From Brienomyrus brachyistius (Eukaryota; Chordata; Actinopteri; Osteoglossiformes; Mormyridae), in the NCBI RefSeq assembly GCF_023856365.1, contig NC_064548.1, forward strand, positions 7,303,642-7,367,641: a stretch of 64,000 nucleotides of DNA, written 5' to 3'. Position 1 is the stretch's first letter. Every line of letters begins with the position of its first letter. Under the pieces are notes generated by a model. That model did no database searches. It saw nothing but the letters and a program-made list of their open reading frames with translations, and was not told the origin of the DNA. Made by a program: the position numbers and the translations under genes. Below, one piece after another: positions 1 to 10,499 of this stretch.

Positions 1-985
1 TGGAGCTATTTCATGTGTCTGATGTTTAAAGGATCCTACAAGAATATGCAGTTCGCATGATGTAACTCAAAAGGGGCAGAACATGTAACGGGTGTTATTA
101 TAATGGCAATTAAAGATAAACAAGTCATTACTTTAGCTAAATAGTATTAAATACACTAACGGAAAGTATTTGATGTTTGTTTTTGTTTTATTTCAGTTCA
201 TTTCAGGAACAATTTATAGTTTTTGTTTAGTTGTAGTTTTTTATTTTCATATCTTTATTTCAGTTTATGAAAATGTTTTTTTACATTGTCAGTTCTCTGT
301 AATGATAATAACCTTGTTCCATATCATCAGTGCGATGGGTTGAGCAGATAACACTTATGATGCATTCAGGAGTCATAGTAATGGAGTGATATGGGGGGAT
401 GGAGGGATAGAGAGCTGGGGGATGGAGAGACGAGGGATGGGGGGATGAGAGATGGAGATGGGGTGATGGAGATGGAGGGATGGGGGAATGTGTTGATAGA
501 GGATGGAGCGATAGAGAAATAGAGAATGAGGGATGGGGATAGGAGATGGAGGGATGGGGAATACGAGGCGGAGGGATGGAGAAATGAGGGGGTGGAGCAT
601 TGGAGGAGTGGGGGATGGAGGGATGGAAAGATGGGGGGGTGGAGGAAATAATGCCCAGCGCTTTTTACTAGTCAGGCTGGTAGTAGGGTTTGGGCTCAGG
701 ATTTGGGTAGGTAGTAAGCTTGGGTTTATTAGCAAGCAGCTGCTAGTTGTCACTGTCCCTCTGCAGTCATAAAACATTGTTTGTTCGTTCACAGGTCTCA
801 TTTGCAGACAAATGCACTTCAGACCTCAGCATAGCTCTCTGTGCTATAACGTTGTGATGAAATTTTTATGATTAAAATATGATGTAATGTAATGATCACA
901 AAGAAATAAATAAATTGGCAGCTATTTGAAACGTACGGCAAAAATGGGCTAAAATTAATGCATATTCTTTTCTTGTTTCTTTCAG
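1..985. other. pth2r intron (3' part), no exon seen
   Basis: This is AT-rich intron sequence before the TM5 exon. I looked for the preceding small TM4/TM5 exon and did not find it, so it should lie left of the window. The only structured part is the GA-rich repeat at 385-640. Confidence 0.6.
385..640. repeat. Degenerate GGGATGGAGA-type purine repeat
   Basis: Irregular tandem copies of GGGATGGAG and GATAGAG-like words cover about 250 bases, purine on the plus strand. The open frames on both strands here are repeat read-through. Confidence 0.8.
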
Positions 986-1080
986 CTAAACTTCATCTTA
1001 TTTGTAAATATTGTACGGGTGCTTGCAACAAAGATCCGGGAGACCAACGCAGGGCACTATGACACAAGAAAGCAGTACAG
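986..1080 (+). CDS. pth2r: pth2r exon encoding TM5 end and start of intracellular loop 3
   Basis: The exon is 95 nt long, with a TTTCAG acceptor before it and GTGTGT after it. It reads from codon phase 0 and leaves two bases (AG) that join G of the next exon to make Arg. The peptide ends DTRKQYR. The 5' splice site runs directly into a long GT microsatellite. Confidence 0.88.
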
Positions 1081-1588
1081 GTGTGTGTATATGTGTGTCT
1101 GTCTGTATGCATGTGCGTGTGAGTGTGCATATGTGTGTATGTGCGCGTATGTGTGTGTGCATGTATGTCTGGGTGTGAATATGTTCATGCTTGTGTGCAT
1201 GTGTGTGTGTGCGTGCGTGTGTGCATGTGTGTGTGTGTGCGTGCGCACGTCCGCGCGCGCGTGTGTGTATGTGTGTGTGTGTGCGTGCGTGTGTGCATGT
1301 GTGTGTGTGTGCGTGCGTCCGCGCGCGTGTGTGTATGTGTGCGTGTGTGCATGTGTGTGTTTGTGTGTGTGTTTGTGTGCGAGCGGGTATACCTTACCTT
1401 AAGGGGAGACAATATACTCAGAAGGGAAAACTCAATTTAATAAAAATCGGTGACTGCTATGAAAAAAGTAAAATTGCAAAAACTCTTGTATTTGGTTTGG
1501 TTATGGTTATGGTTAGGGCAGGGTGGGGGTTAAGGTTGTCATAGTTAGCAATAGCTAATAGAAATGAATGTTTACCCGATATGCACGT

Positions 1589-1636
<48 letters not shown>

Positions 1637-4497
1637 ATGTTCATGTGTGGGGATCCAGCTTCCAGGAGGCCCACTCCGAGTGCCTGTTATACTTTCATAG
1701 ACATAAATGAATGAATGCAGGATAAATTGAAGGGCAGGAGGATAATATGAATGTGGATTTAACCATGGCAATAACATACTGATGCATTTATTAGTGCTGA
1801 ATATCTCATTTCTCACATAGGGTGTATTTTTAAAATTAGCATTTATATGAAAAGCAGTCATACAAAAATGCTCTTTGTATAAATCAATAAATTTTACTCC
1901 TGTGAGTAAACATTGTTTTTAGTACACAGCAAAATAACAAGAAAATTGAACTTTGATGTATCAAAAATAGAAGTTCAGAGCTGTGACAGTGACTCATCAA
2001 AGATAGAGGTCCCCCGAGGTAGCAGTGATGTCATTTCCTGCCCCTTCAGCATGTCCTGGCGAGGCGGCAGGCAGCATTCACGGTGATGGACTGTGATGCG
2101 TCACGTCCCGGTTTGGCTGAGCGGTGCTGTTCGGAACGCTGAGCTGTCTCCAGCTTTATGCTGATTTGTGCTCTCCACATGCCTTTTGATTTGAAATGAT
2201 TGACTGCACACAATGAGTTAGGCTTGTGATCAGAAGGTTGTTGGTTCAAATCTCAGCAGAAGGGTCAAATCTCCATTGAGCCATTGAGCATTGTGCTCAG
2301 CCTCCTGAAAAATGCATGTCTTACAAAAGGAGAGCATGAAGCCAAGAAGCATTCCAATGTACCTGGACTCACGTAAATAAAGCATCGTTTCATTTGCTGG
2401 CATGCAATACGTCGATGGAGCCCGAGGGCGGTCCGTGCTGTGTGGCAGGTCCCTGCGTGTTTGTGAGGATGGCCTGGAATTGTCACACAGGGCAAACACA
2501 GTGATACAGGGCAGCAAAGGGCACGGACGCAGTGAGCGGCATCAACATGTGAGGCAGACGCCCGGGGGAGTCCTCCTCACGGTATCATGTGTCTCCCTCA
2601 GGAAGCTGGCCAAGTCCACCCTGGTCCTGGTGCTGGTGTTCGGGGTGCATTACATCGTGTTCGTGGGGATGCCGCACACAGCCAAGGGCGTCGCCTGGGA
2701 GGTCCGCATGTACTGCGAGCTTTTCTTCAACTCCTTCCAGGTACTGGTGCTGCTGGCCATCGCGCGGACCATTATCCAGCGTGAAATTCTCCACTCATCC
2801 CACCTGGTGGCCTTCTGCCAGAATAGCAGGAAGACGTCCGAAGTCACGCACGATATCGTCACACTCCATTACTGCAACATCAACATAATACATGAATTAG
2901 CAGCAGTTAGAACAGGACTAAATGCATGCAAAAAAAAAAGTAAATGCAAATTTACACCAAATCATGTGCTTTTACAGTTCTTAATTTTATCTCAGTAGAA
3001 TGTTGGTTCTGCGGGGAAGTCCAGCTCAGAAGCATCAGCGTAGGACGTGCTGTTCTTCTCTAACATGGTCTTTTTAGCTGTGAGCCCATCTGCCTCCGGG
3101 TCTGCTGGAGCTTCCATACCGGCCGTATTCCTTCCAGCTCATTCTTCCTCCTTATATAAAAAAGTTCTCTAGAAAGTTCCCAGAGCTGAGTAGAGGCACA
3201 CGGCAATGGGGCTGGATATTCACCGTCACGTGCAATAAAACATGCTTCACCTATCGGCCGAGCCATTTGATTTATAAGAGAAGGACCCTCTGCAGCATTT
3301 GATCGTATGTTGGAAACACTTACAATTCTCAGCCCCCTGGTACGCTGTCATTCACAATCAAAACTGATGATTCACTTTACTCAGTTGTAGCCTTGAATTT
3401 AAAATATTTTTTAGAAAGGTCCGTCACCCCTCTGAGCGCCTCTAGAGGTGCTTCTCTGGTGCCGCGGAGTACTATGGCGGAGACGGGGATGGCGTTCACA
3501 TTTCACGCCCACTCTTGGGCACCCGCCGATGAGCAGCTTCATTACCCGTTAACTTTCAGTCGTCAAGGCCACCTTTCCGGAAAGGTCGCTTCTGTCCAGT
3601 CGCTTCTGTGAGTCACCTTCCAGTTTTGTGTGCTCACTGCCCTCCCCTCCATGTTCTCTTTCAGGGCTTTTTCGTCTCCATCATCTACTGCTACTGCAAC
3701 GGCGAGGTGAGAGACGCCGATCCCACATCTGGCAGATGAGCTGCCCCCCACTCAGACACCACGTGGCCCTTAATTGAGAGTGGTCGCTATGCACACCCCA
3801 CACTTCTGTGTCGATACGAGACCGGGGGGCCCATTAACATCGCGACACTTTCCTCTGTATCTTCTCCTGCATCTGTGTCTCCTGTTGATTGCCTGAGCAC
3901 TCAGAGCAGAGCAGCTACGCGGCAGAGAGACACACGAGTGCCTCACTGGAGAGTAGTGACACCCCCAGATGACACATTTAACTTAATTAAGCAATTAAGT
4001 TCTCAGGTGGTGCTAATTCTGGCAGCTGGTTTGTTCTTCCTCACACTGTAAACAAGGTAGACGCTGTATGTGCCCCCCCCCCCCCCCCCCCCCCCCGCCC
4101 CACCCCCGACTCTCAGGTCCAGACAGAAATCAAGAAGACGTGGACGAGGTGGAACCTGGCCTTCGACTGGACGGCCCCGGTGCGGTGTGGGGGATACCGC
4201 TACGGCTCTGTACTGACCAGCTTGAGTCAGAGTGCCGGCAGCCAATCACAGCTGGCCGCTGTCTCCCGCTCCACCGCCCTCTTCTCCAGCCAGGTGTACC
4301 GTAGCCGGGGAGGGCGCTCTGCCACCACCCAGGCTGCCCTGCCAGGCTGCGTGCTCAGTGGCTCAGAGGGCGACAGCCTGCCCGCATCTGCCCCCGAGGA
4401 GCGCGACGAGAGCGCTGGGCATGTGGACGACATCTCGCTGAAGGAGGCGCCATGTGGGCCCCGTGGGGCCGAGGCCGACCAGGAGGAGAGCATATAG
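986..4497 (+). CDS. pth2r: Parathyroid hormone 2 receptor, 3' part (4 coding exons, gene enters from the left)
   Basis: This is the C-terminal part of a class B (secretin-family) G-protein-coupled receptor that sits in the plasma membrane and binds PTH-family or TIP39-type peptides. Four exons join in frame: 986-1080, 2602-2740, 3665-3706 and 4117-4497. They encode the end of transmembrane segment 5 with the [18 protein letters not shown] stretch, intracellular loop 3 (DTRKQYRKLAKS), TM6 with FGVHYIVFV, extracellular loop 3, TM7 ending [10 protein letters not shown], and a cytoplasmic tail of about 126 residues. [20 protein letters not shown] and the tail start [18 protein letters not shown] fit PTH2R better than PTH1R, which has a different TM6 start. 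The 42-nt TM7 exon is typical of class B receptors. The N-terminal hormone-binding domain and TM1-TM4 must lie to the left of base 1. I see no frameshift. The paralogue assignment is from remembered family sequences. Confidence 0.9.
1081..1382. repeat. GT-rich microsatellite block at a pth2r 5' splice site
   Basis: About 300 bases of GT dinucleotides are interrupted by GC and AT steps (GTGCGTGTGTGCATGTGTG). The block starts at the first base after the TM5 exon, so the splice donor is itself the beginning of the repeat. Confidence 0.9.
1480..1560 (+). repeat. Dispersed repeat fragment, copy 1 (inverted partner at 6370-6470)
   Basis: CTTGTATTTGGTTTGGTTA, then GGTTAGGG- and GTTAAGG-like words, match the reverse complement of 6370-6470 (CCCTTAACCCTACCC, TAACCAAACAAAATACAAG). 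Both copies lie near CA/GT microsatellites. This is probably a family of microsatellite-associated interspersed repeats; I cannot name it. Confidence 0.5.
1591..1635. repeat. (GT)n microsatellite
   Basis: An almost pure GT run of about 45 bases inside the pth2r intron. Confidence 0.95.
2222..2300 (+). repeat. tRNA-like SINE fragment
   Basis: TGATCAGAAGGTTGTTGG followed by a GGTTCAAATC box B-like motif resembles the tRNA-derived head of fish SINEs. It is short and degenerate, and no flanking duplication was seen. Confidence 0.35.
2602..2740 (+). CDS. pth2r: pth2r exon encoding TM6 and extracellular loop 3
   Basis: The exon is 139 nt long between CCCTCAG and GTACTG. It encodes KLAKS, the TM6 helix with [14 protein letters not shown], and [14 protein letters not shown] leading into TM7. 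The CELFFNSFQ stretch is strongly conserved in PTH receptors. Confidence 0.92.
3665..3706 (+). CDS. pth2r: pth2r 42-nt exon encoding TM7 end
   Basis: The exon is exactly 14 codons, [14 protein letters not shown], flanked by TTTCAG and GTGAGA. A 42-nt exon at this place is a hallmark of secretin-family receptors. Both ends are phase 0, so skipping it would keep the frame but remove the end of TM7. Confidence 0.92.
4117..4497 (+). CDS. pth2r: pth2r last coding exon, cytoplasmic tail and stop
   Basis: It starts [18 protein letters not shown] after CTCTCAG and runs 126 codons to TAG. The tail contains [13 protein letters not shown] and SQSQLAA, as in PTH2R, and a Ser/Thr and acidic C-terminus ([13 protein letters not shown]). 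The acceptor has an unusual pyrimidine tract dominated by 24 consecutive C at 4073-4096. Confidence 0.9.
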   Translation, partial: VQTEIKKTWTRWNLAFDWTAPVRCGGYRYGSVLTSLSQSAGSQSQLAAVSRSTALFSSQVYRSRGGRSATTQAALPGCVLSGSEGDSLPASAPEERDESAGHVDDISLKEAPCGPRGAEADQEESI

Positions 4498-4499
4498 GA

Positions 4500-5190
4500 T
4501 GGGGGTGGGGGGCCCCAGAAGACCCTCACACACACAGGGGGAGAGAGCCCCCGTGAAGCTCTTACACACACATGGAGAGAGGGGCCCCCTTGCAAGGCCC
4601 TCACACACACAGGAAAAAGGGCCCTATACAGCCCTCACAGGCACATGCAAAGAGGAGCCCCACAAGTTCCTTACATACATGCACAGATAGGGGCCCCTCA
4701 AGGCGCTTAAACGCACATGGGGAGAGGAGCCCCATGAGTTCCTTGCATGCACACAGAGATAGGGGCCCCACAAGGCCCTCACACACACATGGGGAGGGGG
4801 GGGGGTCCATGAAGCCCTTACAAACACATGGAGAGAGGAACTCCAGCAAGGCCCTCAAATGCACCTTAAGAGAGGGGCCCCACAAGGCCCTCACATGCAG
4901 ATGGGGATAGGGGCCCCACAAGGCTTTCACATGCAAATAGGGATAGGGGCCCCACGAGGCTTTCACATACAAATGGGGATAGGGGCCCCACAAGGCCCTC
5001 ACATGCAAATGGGGATAGGGACCCACAAGGCCCTCAATGCACATGGAAATAGGGGCCCCACAAGGCCCTCATACGCAGATGGGGATAGGGGCCCCACAAG
5101 GCTCTCACATTTACATGGAGATAGGAGCCCCACAAGGTCCTCGCACGCAGACCAGTAGAGGGGCCCCCAAGGGGACTTCACACACTCACA
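4500..5190. repeat. 36-bp minisatellite downstream of the pth2r stop
   Basis: About 18 imperfect tandem units share the core AGGGGCCCCACAAGGCCCTC followed by ACATGCA-type and ATGGGGAT-type words. The array begins almost at the stop codon. The unit length is a multiple of three, so long open frames appear on both strands (Cys/Gly/Pro-rich or His-rich); they are not genes. The GGGGCCCC core can pair with itself. Confidence 0.9.
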
Positions 5191-5510
5191 TATTGGCATG
5201 TGCATGGACACACACAGGCACAGTCTATCACGCACAAACACGCCCTCATGCCAACAGGATAGACCCCTAGTGAGGCGGGGGGTGGACAGCCACACTACTG
5301 TCCTCTGCTTTTTCCTGTCATTTTAAATCCTAATGTCCTCATTGCCTGGCAGTACATGAATGGCGACTGTTTAACTTTGCCTGTAAACACTGAGCATTAC
5401 GGGGAAGGAGTGTGAGGGTCCCCGTCTGGCATCTCTGTGACCACCAACAGCTCTCAGAGTATCACTGCTAGTGAGGGGATCTCGGCTGATGTCCCTCTGG
5501 TCAGCAGCTC

Positions 5511-5516
5511 AATAAA
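5511..5516 (+). terminator. Probable poly(A) signal of pth2r
   Basis: AATAAA is followed about 40 bases later by a T/GT-rich stretch (TTTGTTTGTGTGTGTTTG), as expected of a downstream element. It lies about 1.0 kb after the pth2r stop. If used, the 3' UTR contains the 36-bp minisatellite at 4500-5190. Confidence 0.5.
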
Positions 5517-6369
5517 CCACTATATTTTTCTGGCTTGTACAATATGCTCTCCTTTGTTTGTGTGTGTTTGCCGTGGGCCCTGTACATGCACCCTGCTCGG
5601 GATCACTGCACTGGAAAAAAAAATCTCACTATTAATTTCAAAACTCTTTTCCCAAGACCTGAAGCTTAAATGTTTCTGCAGTGTAGTGATCAGGTGAGGG
5701 ACCGATGCTGGTCCTGTACATTTAATGAGTACAACTTAGGGCTTGAAAGCTAATAGTCAGCTTGTTTAATTACTTCAGCTTAGTGGCTGGTTTAACTGCA
5801 GTATTCATGATAGACTCAGATCAGAGAGTGAGAGCATGACCCCCCTCTCCCCCTCCAAGTGAAAAACAGGACCCAAAGGAGTCCAGCATGGCAGATTCCA
5901 ATGATGCTAACAGCCTTATGCTGTGCACCCCCACCAGCGAAATGAGAAGGCAGTGATTGGCTCCATCAGTGAAACACACAGAGCTAATCAGTTTCTGATT
6001 TGTTGCTTTGAGGGATGCCCAGCCTGTCACCTGCAGGCTCAGTCACCCATTTCCCGCGGCGTAATGCCCTCCTTACGTGTGAATCATATGGTCACGCCCT
6101 CTAGCATCTCTGCTTTTCTGCACAAACCAGCATTCTGCTCTGTTAGTCACTCGCCGTTTGGCAGAATAAACACCATTCAGTCAGAAAATAACAGGATATG
6201 ACAGCCTTTCCGGCAGGGAAGAGTAAATGTTAGAATGGTTTGTGCAGAAAGCTTTTGCTCAAATTGTTCCAGTATAACACAGATATCTTCCTAAGCAGTT
6301 ATTCATAAATCTATATCTATCCATCCATCCATCCATGCATCTTCCATACCTGGGGACTCTCCAATTATT

Positions 6370-6470
6370 TATACGGGGGAAAACTGTAATCCCTATATGA
6401 CGCCCTTAACCCTACCCATCCCTAACCATAATCATAAGTAACCAAACAAAATACAAGACTTTTGACTATT
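6370..6470 (-). repeat. Dispersed repeat fragment, copy 2
   Basis: The reverse complement matches 1480-1560, with the same order of words (CTTGTATTTTGTTTGGTTA, then GGTTAGGG and GGGTTAAGG). It lies close to a tract of short CA repeats. Confidence 0.5.
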
Positions 6471-6799
6471 GAAGTTTCTTGACTGCAGTGTCAAATTTTT
6501 GTAAAATTCATTTTCGTCTTGTGCAGACTGAAGAAACCACGATGTCAAAATAACGGGTTTTTGTCACCTTGTGGGGACTCACAGAAGCACGCTAACGCAT
6601 GCACAAACACACATACCTGTGCTCCACCAGAAATACTCCGGTGAGCTTAAAGATCGGTCCTAAATGGGGTGTTTTCATGCAGCGGGAAGTGAAGGCCATT
6701 TCCTTCATTGGCAGGTAATTTCACACAGCCACTGTGAATTAGACATTAACACTGAGTCTCAGAAAAGACCAAGGCTAAAGCTTCAACTTCATAACCCCG

Positions 6800-6800
<1 letters not shown>

Positions 6801-6838
<38 letters not shown>
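6801..6838. repeat. (CA)n microsatellite
   Basis: A pure CA run of about 19 units. Confidence 0.95.
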
Positions 6839-6840
<2 letters not shown>

Positions 6841-8174
6841 CCTGTATACAGCACAGGACAATTATCGCTCCATAACCTCTGGTTTCTCTCTTTCTCTTAC
6901 GTCTTCACTCTCATGGAGGTAGGAGATGCTTTGTGCACTTCAACATGATTCATTCATATATATGAATATCAGTGTTGGGAAGTAGCTGACTACAATTAGT
7001 GATGCTACTAACTGAACTACTTTGTTCAGCAGCTCATTACTAGCCCAGTTACTTTTAAAACGCTGTAGCTTTTCCAGTATTATTTTCTAAAATAGCAATG
7101 TAGTGGCGAAATGCAGCATTGTTAAAAAAATACTACAGGTTGCTGTAGACCTATGTGACTTACGACTGATCGACCTTGCGACCGTTCTGAGGGCGCAGAT
7201 ATGTGGCAGCGTCTGCCAGCGCGTGTCACCCCACATGAGTGTATGACAGTTTATGCCCCAACTGTCAATAGATTATCAAAATCTATCTTTCTTTGTTGTA
7301 ACCCTTCTCATTTTCACACAGCAGTTGTGAAGTATTCTTGTTTACACCAAAGAAACCTTTATTGTTTGCATTTTGCTGTTGTCTCTTAATTTTTTCCAGA
7401 GCTGTGTGTATATATATACACACATGCACACACACACACACACAGCTCTTGAATAAAAACTAAAGACTAATAAAACATGACCGACACAATCTGGACAGGA
7501 AGTGATGTCACCTTGTGTCTCAGATACTCCAAATGTCCTTCATTTCCAGCCTATTAAGGGACACAAATTGGCGAATTTCCCCTGGCATTTTCTCATCAGG
7601 TCACGAGTGATTTATCTTTTTCACCGTCTTTCATCATTTAAAGGGAGTTAAATGGCCCAATGTCAGCTAAGCACTTCCTGAGGTTCAGAGGTCTGCTCTC
7701 AGGTAGAGCCAGCACTTGACGTCACTTCAGTCACAAAGGTCACCTGCATGCACTAATCATTTGAATGGCAACACACTGAATACAGGAGGAAAACACGTTC
7801 ACTGTAACATTGTGATCACTCAATGTAGGAATTTGACAGATACTACAAACAACTGTTTCTGAGCTATAAAAAACATTTGAAAATCAATATACCGTAAACA
7901 TTCGATGCGAGCAGGAAAAGGCAGGAAGTTAATGTGCAGATTTAATGTATGTTTTTTGTATCCTCTATCTTTCATGTGCTGATAAACGCTGCATTTATCC
8001 AGTTCCTGGGATTGTAAGTCTTATCTCTGTTAGTCCCCTCATCTCTGTTCGACTAAAATAAATGTCTCAATCCCTCCATTCTTCATGATTTTATATTTCT
8101 GCCCACTGCTTCTTTCCACTGCCACTGTGACACACAAATCTCTTTCCCTCTCTCTCTCTCACTCTCTCTATCAG

Positions 8175-8480
8175 ATCGTTTACATTTCATTTATTCAGCG
8201 GATGCTTTTACATACATTTCAAAAAAAAACTTTCGATGAATTTTCGTGAGCCGACCCCCATGATTCACTTTGCTGAGAGGTGGGGCAGGTGGCAGGATAT
8301 GATTTGGCGCATGACGGTCCGTGAACCCTGCAAAATGGGCTTTTATCCAAATGATAATAGAACAGAAAAAAGGGGGGGTACAGCAGAGCTGGAAGAGGTC
8401 ATGGAGAAGAATCTGCTCGTGGCACCGGTGGTGAAATTTCTTTGCTCACCGCAGGATTTGAACCAGCTTATCCCTATGTG
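8175..8480 (-). repeat. Degenerate SINE-like repeat
   Basis: CATTTATTCAGCGGATGCTT near the left end and GGATTTGAACC near the right end resemble the core and the inverted box B of old fish tRNA-derived SINEs in reverse orientation. Divergence is high and borders are unclear. Confidence 0.35.
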
Positions 8481-8489
8481 GTATGTGAG

Positions 8490-8580
8490 GGCGTCCTTTC
8501 TGATGATAATCTGCAGGAATAATTATGGATGTCCTTTTCATTCGTCATTCCAGAACATTCTGTTTTGATCCACCATTACA
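8490..8580 (+). repeat. Interspersed repeat pair, copy A (copy B at 10390-10490)
   Basis: About 95 bases align in the same orientation with 10390-10490. They share GATAATCTG, AATAATTATGGAT, CATTCCAGA and CATTCTGTTTTG at matching spacing, at roughly 75% identity by eye. The family is unknown to me. Confidence 0.6.
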
Positions 8581-8621
8581 AGTAGAAACTTTTCTTGTGG
8601 TTGCCTCGGTCTGCCGTACAC

Positions 8622-8770
8622 TGTCAGAAAAAAAGGATACAGACTTGGTGCAGTTTTTTTCCCCAAAGTACAAAAAATGTTCCTCAGCGTCCAAGGTACA
8701 TTTACCTGCAGCTAGGGTATAATTGGCAGACCCTTGAGCGTACAGCACTAGTGACAAGTAATTGTATGAT
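8622..8770 (+). repeat. Interspersed repeat, shared with 33430-33680
   Basis: CACTGTCAGAAAA, GGTGCAGTTTTTTTCCCC, CAGCGTCCA and GACAAGTAATTGTA recur in the same order in the region 33430-33680. The GGTACA-rich pattern looks like an old non-autonomous DNA element, but I saw no terminal repeats. Confidence 0.5.
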
Positions 8771-9545
8771 GATTCCACCCTGATAAAGACCTCACACATC
8801 TCAGTACACATGATGAGCCCCTCATACCCTTTACAGGATTGTTCTATTTGAAAATCCTTAGGGCTGCCCTTGGTAATAGCCAATGTTTCATCTTTGATAG
8901 TAACCGGGACTGAGGCAAGTCCTCTCAGTACAAGATCAGATGCTACTGAAGAGTCTCCATGTTCTGCCACTTTCGAATGAGCGTTTCTCAAACCCAAATC
9001 CACAATGAATGTCCCATCCACTCATCTTCGTCTCACTTTTGTGTTTGACGCCTCGTATTTTATCCTGCACGTCTAACATTCTTCTGGCTGACGAGTCTGC
9101 AGCAGCATCACAGGTCTTCTCCAGGCAGCTAGCTGAGCACGCTCTGTTTGTGCAGCTCTCCGTACCCTGCTGGGCCCACGGCTGACATTTTAATGAGGAG
9201 TAGGGATCCGTCAAGACTGCATGGCTGTTCTCTCCTTCTCTGTTTCTTTACACTATATTTCTGTTAAATCTTAGTTAATATAAGGGATTTTTGGAGAAAA
9301 TATCCCTTCCAAGGAAGGAGTTTTTAGGCTGGCCAGAGCTCTCTCTCTCGTTACATAACAATTGCCCACGTTTTGTCCATGTTTAGATGCTGTTTGCATG
9401 TCATTTCATGCCCTCTCTCATGTTTGGACAGTCATGTGAATCACTGGGTTTGTCAGGCCACCGTCAAACACACGCACGTACTGTTAAAGGCTTTCTATTT
9501 CTATTTTATATATTCCGATTTTTACCTTTATCTGAATACAAATAG

Positions 9546-9900
9546 GGGGCGGCATGGTGGTGCAGTGGTTCGCACTGTCGCCTCACACCTCTGGGACCCG
9601 GGTTCGAGTCTCCGCCTGGGTCACATGTGTGCGGAGTTTGCATGTTCTCCCCGTGTCGTCGTGGGGTTTCCTCCGGGTACTCCGGTTTCCCCCCACAGTC
9701 CAAAAACATGCTGAGGCTAATTGGAGTTGCTGAATTGCCCGTAGGTGTGCATGTGTGAGTGAATGGTGTGTGAGTGTGCCCTGCGATGGGCTGGCCCCCC
9801 ATCCTGGGTTGTTCCCTGCCTCGTGCCCATTGATTCCGGGATAGGCTCCGGACCCCCCGCGACCCAATAGGATAAGCGGTTTGGAAAATGGATGGATGGA
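9546..9900 (+). mobile_element. Full-length tRNA-derived SINE with 13-bp target-site duplication
   Basis: The head GGGGCGGCATGGTGGTGCAG carries a pol III box A-like TGGTGCAGTGG and a box B-like GGTTCGAGTCT. The body contains GGAGTTTGCATGTTCTCCCC and GGTTTCCCCCCACAGTCC, and the tail is GGATAAGCGG then (ATGG)n. The perfect direct repeat TGAATACAAATAG flanks it at 9533-9545 and 9901-9913, so the borders are certain. It is non-coding; the open frames inside are artefacts. At least five other copies or fragments lie in the window. Confidence 0.9.
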
Positions 9901-10019
9901 TGAATACAAATAGCCGTGTTACTATCACAGATGCCGCTCCTTCACACGTTACAGACTGGCTGTAACATTTGGAAAAGCCACCATTTCAAGGTCACTCAGA
10001 TCCAGTCCTGGTACACCTG

Positions 10020-10345
10020 GTGTCACGCCCAATCTCCCTCCCTCCTGTCCTGTGTGCTTTTGGCCAGCAGAGGTCTCCCTTGCTGGCCATCCGATATCCT
10101 TGATCATTCACACCTGTTCCTCGCTGGCTGTAATTGCGACCCTCACCGGTGTTCCCTTATCTCTGGCCCATTGTGATGTCTTACACCAAATTGTCCTTGA
10201 TCCTCAGTGCATGTATGTACCCCTCCGTCCTGTGTTCTCCTGTCCGGTCATTGTGTTCCTGCTCATGCGCATAGTCCCGGTAGGTCCTTGTAGGAACCCA
10301 CTCGCTACTGTAAATCTCTCAAATAAAATGCCCTTTGGGGTTTCT
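10020..10345 (+). repeat. Possible interspersed repeat (GTCACGCC start, AATAAA end)
   Basis: The stretch GTCACGCCCAATCTCC to AAATAAAATGCCCTTTGG, with TGTTCCTCGCTGG-like and TTGTGTTCCTG-like words, resembles abundant fish elements that end in AATAAA. The evidence is compositional only. Confidence 0.3.
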
Positions 10346-10389
10346 TTATTCCTCCCATTCTTACCAGACATGACACCTGGTGTGTGAAG

Positions 10390-10490
10390 GTCTGCATTCT
10401 GGTAATAATCTGTAGCAATAATTATGGATCTGCTTTCCATTTATCATTCCAGAGCATTCTGTTTTGGTCCAGCATTACAATTAGCAGCTC
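10390..10490 (+). repeat. Interspersed repeat pair, copy B
   Basis: Same-orientation partner of 8490-8580. The shared words are AATAATTATGGAT and GCATTCTGTTTTGG followed by CATTACAA. Confidence 0.6.
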
Positions 10491-10499
10491 CATTTATTG

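Larger units (their letters stand above)
5520..9530. other. Repeat-bearing intergenic DNA, no gene seen
   Basis: No open frame here resembles a known protein. Recognisable content is limited to CA microsatellites (6801-6838 and 7416-7443), a short TATA-centred hairpin near 7403-7426, the dispersed fragment at 6370-6470, and degenerate interspersed repeats at 8175-8770. Confidence 0.6.

Noticed and set aside
2402..2998. 198-codon continuous frame around the pth2r TM6 exon
   Set aside because: Only the part between the splice sites (2602-2740) matches a receptor; the rest is intron read-through.
8545..9021. 158-codon minus-strand frame with mixed composition
   Set aside because: It spans two interspersed repeats that recur elsewhere and matches no family I recognise; the length is within chance for this window.
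9546..9620. tRNA gene suggested by box A and box B
   Set aside because: The tRNA-like boxes belong to a SINE head with long body, ATGG tail and target duplication; no tRNA cloverleaf closes.
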